64,000 nucleotides of DNA from positions 27,253-91,252 of the forward strand of contig CANGPS010000004.1 of NCBI GenBank assembly GCA_947456245.1, given 5' to 3'. The position numbers and the translations under genes are program-made. Of the stretch, positions 1 to 6,648 are shown piece after piece; the stretch's first letter is position 1, and every line of letters starts with the position of its first letter. The notes beneath the pieces were generated by a model, which saw nothing but the letters and a program-made list of their open reading frames with translations, was not told where the DNA came from and searched no databases. This stretch comes from Acidimicrobiaceae bacterium. Its GTDB lineage: Bacteria > Actinomycetota > Acidimicrobiia > Acidimicrobiales > RAAP-2.

Positions 1-623
1 AGCCGGGCAACGACGTGATGCTCGCGGTGCCCGTCGAGGGTGGTGACGGCTCGTTCCGCCGCCGCTACACCGTCCGCTCGTTCGATGCTGCCGCGGGAGT
101 GCTGAGCCTGTGGGTCGATACGAGCGCTGGGGGGCCGGGAGCGCGCTGGGCTGCCACGGCTCCGCTGGGGTCCACCATCGAGCTGGTCGGCCCGAGGGGC
201 AAGATCACCCTCGACGACATGGCCGACTGGCACCTGTTCATCGGCGACCTGTCCTTCGTCTCGGCTGCCTACAACCTCGCCGAGGCCATCGATCCCCCGG
301 GGCAGGCCATGTTCCTCTTCGAGGTCGACGACCGCTCGGACGTCCCCACGCCGACGCTCGACGAGGGCATCGGCGTGACCCTGGGAGTGATCGAGCGCGC
401 CGGACGCGCCCTCGACGACCCCACCGGCCTCCTGGCCGGGCTGGCCTCGCTGGTCCTCCCGGAGGACGAGGGGCACGTCTACGTCGGAGGGGAGCTCTCG
501 GTGGTGGCGACGCTGAAGCGGTCGCTGCTCGACCTCGGACTCTCCGCAGAGCAGGTGGACGCCAAGCCCTACTGGCGCCTCGGCGTCTCCAACCTCGCCC
601 ACGGCGAGCCAGACAAGTCCTGA
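1..623 (+). CDS. Siderophore-interacting (SIP) family flavin reductase, 5' truncated
   Basis: Known members of this family use NAD(P)H and FAD to reduce ferric siderophores in the cytosol and release Fe(II). The frame is open from the first bases of the window (Pro-Gly-Asn-Asp precede a GTG at 15), so the N-terminus lies outside. Visible are the FAD-binding motif RRRYTVRSF, the central SIP region and the family's C-terminal aromatic-Arg-x-Gly motif (YWRLGVSN). It is the only + strand gene for about 30 kb and converges on the RNase J gene with a 10-base gap and no clear hairpin between them. Family assignment is good; the siderophore is unknown. Confidence 0.82.
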   Translation, partial: PGNDVMLAVPVEGGDGSFRRRYTVRSFDAAAGVLSLWVDTSAGGPGARWAATAPLGSTIELVGPRGKITLDDMADWHLFIGDLSFVSAAYNLAEAIDPPGQAMFLFEVDDRSDVPTPTLDEGIGVTLGVIERAGRALDDPTGLLAGLASLVLPEDEGHVYVGGELSVVATLKRSLLDLGLSAEQVDAKPYWRLGVSNLAHGEPDKS

Positions 624-633
624 TCGAGCGACG

Positions 634-2346
634 TCAGGTGGCGACGATGACCGGGACGATCATCGGCTTCTGGCGCGTCTTGTTCCCGATGTAGCGGCCG
701 AGGGCTCGGCGGGCCACCTTGTTGAGGCCCTCGATGTCATGGTTCTCCTCGCGCAGCGCAGCGCGCAGGGCGTCCTCCACGGTGCGAGCGGCGTCCTTGG
801 TGAGCATCTCGACCGGGGTCTTACCAGCCCACCCTCTCGTGAGGACCTCTGGGCCGGCCACGACCTCTCGGTCGTGGAGGTCCACCGAGGCCACCACCAT
901 GACCATCCCCTCGGAGGCGAGCGTCTGACGATCCCGCAGCACACCATGGTCGACGTCGCTCGCCGCCCCGTCGACGTAGAGGTAGGCGGCTGGGACGGTG
1001 CCATCGAACCGGATCCCCTCGTCGTCGAGTCGCACCACGTCGCCGTCAGCGGCCTGGAGGACCTTGGCCGGGTCGACCCCCATGGTCCGGGCGAGCTCGG
1101 CATGGTGCATCATGTGGCGGTACTCGCCATGGACCGGGACGAAGCAGTCCGGCTTGGTCAGCGACAGCAGCGTGGAGAGCTCCCCTCGCCGAGCGTGGCC
1201 CGACACGTGGACGGGCTCGTGAGCGGAGTGGATGACCTCGCACCCTCGGCGGTGCAGGTTGTTGATGACCTGCCCGACCCCGTACTCGTTCCCGGGGATC
1301 GGATGGGCACTGAGGATCACCACGTCGTCCTCACCGAGCTCGAGCCAGCGCGACTCCCCCTGCGCCATGAGCGACATGGCTGCCATCGGCTCGCCCTGCG
1401 AGCCGGTCGACAGGACGCAGACCTCTCCGTCGGGATGGTTGTCGATCTCGGTGATGTCGATCATCATCCCCTTGGGGACGTTGAGGATCCCGAGCTTTCG
1501 GGCCAGCTCGACGTTGTTCTTCATCGAGCGACCGAGCGTCGCCACCTTGCGCTTGTTGGCCGCGGCGGCGTCGATGATCTGCTGGATGCGGTGCAGGTGG
1601 CTGGCGAAGCAGGCGACGATGATGCGTCGTCCCGGCCGCATGGCGAAGATCCGCTGGAGGGTGACGCCGACGGTGGACTCCGAGGCGGTGAAGCCCGGCT
1701 CCTCGGCATTGGTCGAGTCGGCGAGCAGCAGCCGGATGCCCTTGGTCTGCGCCAGCTCACCGATGCGGGCGAGGTCGGTGCGCCGTCCGTCGACCGGGGC
1801 GAGGTCGATCTTGAAGTCACCGGAGTGCAGCACTACGCCCTGCGGGGTGTGGAAGGCGATGGCCATGGCCGATGGCACCGAGTGCGTGACGGGGATGAAC
1901 TCGACCGGGCAGTCCCCGATCATGACCGTCTCGTTGTCCGCCACCTCGATGAACGTGGCCTTCTTCGACTGCCCGGCCTCGCGGACACGGTGGGCGGCGA
2001 GGCCGACGGTCAGCGGCGATCCGTAGACCGGCGCCTCGAGGTCTCGCAGGAGGTAGGACAGCCCACCGACGTGGTCCTCGTGACCGTGGGTCAGCACGAT
2101 GCCCGCCACTCGATGGGCGTTCTCGCGCAGGAACGTGAAGTCCGGCAGCACGAGGTCGACGCCCGGCATGTCGGGCTCGGGGAACATCAGGCCGACGTCG
2201 ATGACGATCAGCTTGCCGTTGACCTCGACGCAGGCACAGTTGCGACCGATCTCGCCCAGGCCACCGAGGAAGATGACGCGGACCTCTGAGGCGTCAGAGC
2301 CCGTGTTCGAAGAACCGTTGCTCGAAGACCCCTGGCGCCTAGCCAC
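634..2346 (-). CDS. rnj: Ribonuclease J
   Basis: Metallo-beta-lactamase/beta-CASP nuclease with 5'-3' exo- and endonuclease activity in mRNA decay and rRNA maturation. The 570-residue product has the metal motif HGHEDH at about 87-92, the N-terminal block LGGLGEIGRN, a beta-CASP domain and the C-terminal RNase J domain. The start is taken as GTG at 2346, which overlaps the dapA stop by 8 bases. The frame stays open to 2436 but the extra residues are low-complexity dapA antiphase sequence. The first 20 or so residues are Ser/Asn/Gly-rich linker. The dapA-rnj order is common in actinobacteria. The start is the main uncertainty because no strong ribosome binding site precedes it. Confidence 0.95.
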   Translation of the reverse strand: MARRQGSSSNGSSNTGSDASEVRVIFLGGLGEIGRNCACVEVNGKLIVIDVGLMFPEPDMPGVDLVLPDFTFLRENAHRVAGIVLTHGHEDHVGGLSYLLRDLEAPVYGSPLTVGLAAHRVREAGQSKKATFIEVADNETVMIGDCPVEFIPVTHSVPSAMAIAFHTPQGVVLHSGDFKIDLAPVDGRRTDLARIGELAQTKGIRLLLADSTNAEEPGFTASESTVGVTLQRIFAMRPGRRIIVACFASHLHRIQQIIDAAAANKRKVATLGRSMKNNVELARKLGILNVPKGMMIDITEIDNHPDGEVCVLSTGSQGEPMAAMSLMAQGESRWLELGEDDVVILSAHPIPGNEYGVGQVINNLHRRGCEVIHSAHEPVHVSGHARRGELSTLLSLTKPDCFVPVHGEYRHMMHHAELARTMGVDPAKVLQAADGDVVRLDDEGIRFDGTVPAAYLYVDGAASDVDHGVLRDRQTLASEGMVMVVASVDLHDREVVAGPEVLTRGWAGKTPVEMLTKDAARTVEDALRAALREENHDIEGLNKVARRALGRYIGNKTRQKPMIVPVIVAT

Positions 2347-3250
2347 CGACGAGGCCGAGCCGTGCGGCGAGATCGTTCGCCCGCTGGTCGAGCTCGGCGT
2401 CCGCCGGGCCCATCGGGAGCCTGCACTGCCCCACACGGAGGCCCATGGCCCTCAGGATCGCCTTGGTCGGCAGCGGGTTCGGCCACCGCTCCGAGGTCTC
2501 GTAGTCGAAGGACTCGATCATGCCTGCGTTCTCCTGTCGGGCGGCATCGATGTCACCGGACAGGAAGGCCGCGATCATCCGTCCCGTCTGCTCTCCCACC
2601 CAGTGGGTGGCCACAGAGATGACCCCAGTCGCCCCGACCGCCAGGAGGGGCAGCGTCAGCCCGTCATCGCCGCTGTAGACCACGAGGTCGGGATCCGCGG
2701 CCAGGAGGCCGGCTGTGGTCGCCGGGTCGCCAGACGCGTCCTTGACCCCGATGATGTTCCCGCATGCTGCGCGCAGGTCGAGGATCGTCTCGGTGGCAAT
2801 CTTGCGACCGGTCCGCACCGGGATGTCGTAGAGGATCACCGGGAGCTCGGTGGCCCGGGCGATCGCAGCAAAGTGGCCGTGCAGGCCGGCCTGCGACGGC
2901 CGGTTGTAGTACGGCGTCACCGCGAGGATGCCCGCCGCTCCGAGGCCTGCCGCCTGCTTGACGAGCCCCACCGAGTGCTCGGTGTCGTTGGTCGTCATGC
3001 CGGCGAGGACCGGGGTCCCGGAATCGGACACTGCCTCGACCACCGCCTTGACCAGGTCGAGGCGCTCCGGGTCGGTGAGGACTGGGGCCTCACCGGTCGT
3101 CCCAGCGACGCAGAGTGCGTCAGATCCGTGAGAGACGAGGTAGCGAGCGAGATCGCCGGCCGCATCGAGGTCGAGTGCGCCCTGCTCGTCGAAGGGCGTG
3201 ACCATGGCCGTGACGACACGACCGAAGAGAGGTGGAGGTGCAGTGCTCAC
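2339..3250 (-). CDS. dapA: 4-hydroxy-tetrahydrodipicolinate synthase
   Basis: Class I aldolase that condenses pyruvate with aspartate semialdehyde, the first committed step of lysine/diaminopimelate synthesis. The 303-residue TIM barrel shows Thr51-Thr52 (AGTTGE), the Tyr pair in VTPYYNRPSQ (114/115), Tyr141 and Arg146 in YDIPVRTG, and the Schiff-base Lys170 in GVKDASGD. It is followed by RNase J with an 8-base overlap. Upstream, a strong hairpin ends the preceding ferritin-like gene, so dapA probably has its own promoter in 3251-3320; none is clear by eye. dapB lies 2.6 kb upstream on the same strand, beyond the TetR/diiron genes. Confidence 0.97.
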   Translation of the reverse strand: MSTAPPPLFGRVVTAMVTPFDEQGALDLDAAGDLARYLVSHGSDALCVAGTTGEAPVLTDPERLDLVKAVVEAVSDSGTPVLAGMTTNDTEHSVGLVKQAAGLGAAGILAVTPYYNRPSQAGLHGHFAAIARATELPVILYDIPVRTGRKIATETILDLRAACGNIIGVKDASGDPATTAGLLAADPDLVVYSGDDGLTLPLLAVGATGVISVATHWVGEQTGRMIAAFLSGDIDAARQENAGMIESFDYETSERWPNPLPTKAILRAMGLRVGQCRLPMGPADAELDQRANDLAARLGLVGG

Positions 3251-3320
3251 AGTCTCAACCTAGCAGCGTGCTCCTCGCCGGCCGGACCCAGAGCGACGCC
3301 GTCGCATGGCCTCAGACGCG

Positions 3321-3349
3321 ACGGATCCCGCCTAAGTGGCGGGATCCGT
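3321..3349 (-). terminator. Strong hairpin after the ferritin-like gene
   Basis: Two perfect 12-base arms (3321-3332 and 3338-3349) flank a 5-base loop TAAGT. It lies 36 bases past the stop of the diiron protein gene and before dapA. No U-tract follows on the - strand, so it may act as an intrinsic-like terminator or an mRNA 3'-end stabiliser. Confidence 0.7.
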
Positions 3350-3384
3350 GGCGTTGAGGTGCACCCGTTCGGTGCGGCGACGAA

Positions 3385-4542
3385 CTAGTCGAGCGTCACC
3401 CAATCCACGGGCGAACCATCGGCCTGGGCTGCGATCTCGGCCTCGGTGTCCTCGAAGTCCTCGAACTGGATGATGCCGATCTCGGTGAAGCGTGCACGGA
3501 GCCAACCGTCACCGGCGTCGAGCAGGCCGAGCTTCTTGCAGTTCGGGACGATCTTGCCGAAGAGCAGCGACTGGAAGTCGACTCGGGTCGTGTCCTGCTC
3601 GGCGATCTTGGCGGCCACGGCCGGATCGATGCCCATGCGGGCCCAGACCTCCTGGCCCTGCATGCGGTCGCGCATGCGGACGGCGGCCTCGAAGGCGAAC
3701 TCCTGGCGATCCCGGATCTCGGCCTGGGTCATGCCGGCGTAGATCTCCTGGAGCGAGAGCACGCCGAAGGCGACGTGGCGGGCCTCGTCCGCCATCACGT
3801 AGCGCAGCAGCTGGCGAAGCAGGGGCTCCGGAGTGGTCTGCGCCATGAAGCCGAAGGCAGCCAGCGCAAGGCCCTCGACCATGATCTGCATGCCGAGGTA
3901 CGTCATGTCCCAGCGGCTGTCAGCGATGATGTCGTCGAGCAGCAGGCCGAGGTGCCCGTTCATCTGGTAGTGGCCGGAGAGCTTCGTGTCGAGGTAGCGA
4001 GCGAAGACCTCGACGTGGCGGGCCTCGTCCATCACCTGGGTGGCGGCGTAGTACTTGGCGTCGATCCACGGCACCGTCTCGACGATCTTGGCCGTGCACA
4101 GCAGCGCACCCTGCTCGCCGTGCATGAACTGCGAGAGCATCCAGTTGGTGTACTCCATGTTGAGCTGCACCCACTCCTTCTCGCCCCAGAGCTGCAGCGG
4201 GGTGCCCGAGAGGTCGAGGTCAGGGTTCGACAGCGGTCCGGTGGCACCCTCGAGGTAGGCCTCGTGCGCCAGGCGCTCCTGGTCGACCTCGGTGTCCCAG
4301 GGCAGGTCGGTGGACCCGTTCCACTGCGAGCGCTTCGCCTTCTCGTAGAGCTTGTCGAGCTTCGGCCGCTCGCCCTTGTCGTAGTTCCAGGTGAAGACGG
4401 CGTCACAGTTGTCCGTGACCGTGTGGTCGGTCGACTCGTCCGGGTCGCCGACGAAGGCGAAGATCTCGGCGAAGTCGTTGACGTCGCTGCGGCCGAGCAT
4501 CTCGGCGTCGGTCTTCATGTCGCTGCTCTCGATGATTGCCAT
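3385..4542 (-). CDS. Ferritin-like diiron protein, probable oxygenase/oxidase
   Basis: The 385-residue protein has a complete set of six carboxylate/His ligands for a dinuclear metal site of the R2-like ferritin superfamily: Glu143 (HGEQ), Glu173/His176 (DEARH), Glu223 (VEGLA) and Glu253/His256 (DEARH again). Such proteins activate oxygen on helical-bundle diiron centres; AurF-type N-oxygenases and acyl desaturase-like enzymes are relatives. The substrate cannot be read from sequence. The start is ATG 4542, with AGGAG seven bases upstream; the frame is open to 4599 but that extension would lack this site. Two TetR genes lie directly upstream on the same strand and a 12-bp hairpin follows, so it is the last gene of a regulated unit. 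Confidence 0.8.
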   Translation of the reverse strand: MAIIESSDMKTDAEMLGRSDVNDFAEIFAFVGDPDESTDHTVTDNCDAVFTWNYDKGERPKLDKLYEKAKRSQWNGSTDLPWDTEVDQERLAHEAYLEGATGPLSNPDLDLSGTPLQLWGEKEWVQLNMEYTNWMLSQFMHGEQGALLCTAKIVETVPWIDAKYYAATQVMDEARHVEVFARYLDTKLSGHYQMNGHLGLLLDDIIADSRWDMTYLGMQIMVEGLALAAFGFMAQTTPEPLLRQLLRYVMADEARHVAFGVLSLQEIYAGMTQAEIRDRQEFAFEAAVRMRDRMQGQEVWARMGIDPAVAAKIAEQDTTRVDFQSLLFGKIVPNCKKLGLLDAGDGWLRARFTEIGIIQFEDFEDTEAEIAAQADGSPVDWVTLD

Positions 4543-4595
4543 GGGTGGGCTCCTGTGCTCTCTCTGTCGGGTGGTGAATGTCAGATCTGATGGCG

Positions 4596-5240
4596 TCACG
4601 CCGTGCTGCGATCCTGCAGCGCCTCGACGCCCGGCAGCACGAACTGCCGGACGAGGGAGCTGACGTGATCAGTGTCGGTGAGGTCGATGTCGTCGCTCGG
4701 GTTGACCAGGTAGGACGTGACAATCCGGACGGCCCAGTCCGCGGCGCGGGCGGCCTGCTCCGGCTCCAGCCAGCGGCCGAAGAAGGGGCCGGTGAAGTCC
4801 ACGGCCAGCGTCAGCGCACGATCCATCTGGCCGAACGACAGGTGCCGGAGCATGACCCAGGGCTCCACCTCGAGCAGGGTCGTCAGCGCAGCCGAGTCCG
4901 AGATCCACCGGGCCGAGGTGGTGATGCCCGAGACCAGCGCCGCCTCGAGGGTTGTCGCCGCCCCCATGGCCACGGCCAGGGCGGAGAAGAACCGGGCCAC
5001 CTCGGTCTCGGCGGTGGCCTGGATGATGGCGTCTCGCCCACCGGGGATGGTGCGATACAGGGTCGCCCGAGACATGCCCGAGGCTCTGGCGACGTCATCG
5101 ACGGTGGTCGCACGAAGGCCCTTGGCGGCGATGCACGCAAGGGCGCCATCGACGATGGCGACCCGCTTGGTCACCTCTGGGGCGGCATCGGCCCGCAGCG
5201 GGACGATGGTGCTGGCGTCGTTGCGCAGAGCGGTTCCCAC
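4596..5240 (-). CDS. TetR family transcriptional regulator (first of a pair)
   Basis: The 214-residue protein has an N-terminal TetR helix-turn-helix (about 25-75, with VDDVARASGMSRATLYRTIP) and a divergent ligand-binding C-terminal domain. It starts with GTG at 5240, seven bases after a -10-like hexamer, suggesting a leaderless message. The promoter is overlaid by an 8-bp inverted repeat that would suit TetR binding (separate entry). It ends 53 bases before the diiron protein gene, which it may control. It is unusual in having another TetR gene directly upstream. The effector is unknown. Confidence 0.88.
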   Translation of the reverse strand: MGTALRNDASTIVPLRADAAPEVTKRVAIVDGALACIAAKGLRATTVDDVARASGMSRATLYRTIPGGRDAIIQATAETEVARFFSALAVAMGAATTLEAALVSGITTSARWISDSAALTTLLEVEPWVMLRHLSFGQMDRALTLAVDFTGPFFGRWLEPEQAARAADWAVRIVTSYLVNPSDDIDLTDTDHVSSLVRQFVLPGVEALQDRSTA

Positions 5241-5242
5241 CT

Positions 5243-5277
5243 GCGAGACACTAAGACTGAATCTGTCTCGCTGTCAA
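5243..5277 (-). promoter_or_regulatory. Promoter with palindromic TetR-type operator
   Basis: On the - strand a perfect TTGACA (5272-5277) is followed after 18 bases by TAGTGT as -10, then seven bases later the GTG start at 5240. Perfect 8-base arms GCGAGACA (5243-5250) and TGTCTCGC (5264-5271), 13 bases apart, cover the spacer and -10. The arrangement fits autorepression by a TetR dimer. The -35 overlaps the stop codon of the upstream TetR gene. Confidence 0.65.
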
Positions 5278-5861
5278 CGACCTGCCACAGGCGAGGGGAC
5301 GATCCCCGAGAGGAGCTCCACCTCGACCAGCTGGGCGACCTGCGCCGGATCATCGAGGTCCCAGCGACCAGGCGATCCCATGTAGCTGAGCACCATCCGA
5401 GCGAGGAAGTCCGCAGCCGCCGGCACCTCGACGCCGGGGCGCAGATCATGGCGCTCGAGGTAGGGCGTGAGGAACTCGGCCACGAGCTCCCGGGTGGGCT
5501 GGCCCTCGGCGGTGAGGGCCGGCTCGAGGATCTCGGGCTCGGTGGTCAGGATCATCTGGAGCACCTCGTGGTCCTCGATGGCCCGGTGGGCCACCATGAG
5601 CCCGCGCTCCATGACCTCCTCGAGCGTCTCGGCGCCTCTGAGGGCCTCGTAGAGCGCCAGGAAGAACCTGCGGTACTCCCAGGTCACGACGGCGTCGATC
5701 AGCTCGTTGCGACCACCGGGGAAGTACCGGTACATGGTGGCGCGAGAGACGCCTGCGGCCTGCGCCACATCCTCCACCGAGGTCCGGGTGGGACCGAACC
5801 GGGCGATGCAGGCATATCCGGCAGCGGTGATCTGCTCCCGGGTGTCGAGGACCTGACCCAC
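5274..5861 (-). CDS. TetR family transcriptional regulator (second of a pair)
   Basis: The 195-residue regulator has the HTH segment VEDVAQAAGVSRATMYRYFP near the N-terminus and a C-terminal effector domain. The start is taken as GTG 5861, with GAGGG five bases upstream and the dapB stop just before it. ATG codons at 5882-5885 inside dapB are an alternative without a comparable binding site. It is coupled to dapB upstream and followed by the other TetR gene, whose promoter lies in its 3' end. The two TetR proteins share the family fold but are clearly divergent, so this is not a recent duplication. Confidence 0.87.
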   Translation of the reverse strand: MGQVLDTREQITAAGYACIARFGPTRTSVEDVAQAAGVSRATMYRYFPGGRNELIDAVVTWEYRRFFLALYEALRGAETLEEVMERGLMVAHRAIEDHEVLQMILTTEPEILEPALTAEGQPTRELVAEFLTPYLERHDLRPGVEVPAAADFLARMVLSYMGSPGRWDLDDPAQVAQLVEVELLSGIVPSPVAGR

Positions 5862-5862
5862 C

Positions 5863-6648
5863 TCAGCCCTCGAGCAGGGCATCAAGCCCGACCGTCACGC
5901 CCGGCCGGCCTCCGATGGCCCGCACGGCCAGGAGGACACCGGCCATGAACGAGATGCGGTCATAGGAGTCGTGCCGGATGGTCAGACCTTCTCCCGGTCC
6001 GCCGAAGAGGATCTCCTCGTGCGCCACCAGGCCCGGAAGTCGGACGCTGTGGATGTGGACGCCACCCGGCGCCCGCCCACCACGGGCACCCTCGATCACC
6101 GTCGACTCGGTCGGGTCGGCGCAGTCGTCGAGGCCGGCGGCCGCCCTCGCTGCGGCGATGCGCTCGGCGGTCTTGAGCGAGGTCCCCGAAGGCGCGTCTC
6201 GCTTGGCCGCATGGTGCAGCTCGATCACCTCGACGCTCTCGAAGTAGGGGGCGGCGATCTCCGCGAAGCGCATCGCCAGCACGGCGCCGAGGGCGAAGTT
6301 CGCGGCCACCAGGAGGTGACCGGGGCCCGCCTCTGCGGCCTCGTGCGCAGCCTCCACCGCCGCCGGCGACAGCCCGGTGGTCCCCACCACGAGGTGGAAT
6401 CCCCGCGCGAGCGCTGGCACGAGGTGCTGTTCAGCTGCGGCGGCGATCGAGAAGTCGACGAGGACATCGGCACTTCCGTCGGGGAGTTCGGCAACCGTCG
6501 CACAGGTCACGACCTCAGGATCGACGATCACGCGCTCGTGCCTCGGGTCCACTGCGGCGCTCAAGATCAGGTCCTCGGCGGCCTCGACGGCGGCGATGAC
6601 GTTCTGGCCCATGCGGCCTGCGGCCCCGATGACTCCGACGCGGATCAT
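5863..6648 (-). CDS. dapB: 4-hydroxy-tetrahydrodipicolinate reductase
   Basis: NAD(P)H-dependent reductase of the second diaminopimelate/lysine step. The 261-residue protein shows the nucleotide-binding GAAGRMG at 8-14, the dapB motif ELHHAAKRDAPSGT with His145/His146 and Lys149, and GT at 155-156. The start ATG overlaps the stop of the upstream YfhO-like gene by four bases (ATGA). Its position after pnp and the M16 protease gene is typical of actinobacteria; separation from dapA by regulators and a diiron protein is not. Confidence 0.97.
   Translation of the reverse strand: MIRVGVIGAAGRMGQNVIAAVEAAEDLILSAAVDPRHERVIVDPEVVTCATVAELPDGSADVLVDFSIAAAAEQHLVPALARGFHLVVGTTGLSPAAVEAAHEAAEAGPGHLLVAANFALGAVLAMRFAEIAAPYFESVEVIELHHAAKRDAPSGTSLKTAERIAAARAAAGLDDCADPTESTVIEGARGGRAPGGVHIHSVRLPGLVAHEEILFGGPGEGLTIRHDSYDRISFMAGVLLAVRAIGGRPGVTVGLDALLEG

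Noticed and set aside
739..2289. A 516-codon open frame on the + strand
   Set aside because: Antisense to RNase J, low-complexity composition and no recognisable domain.
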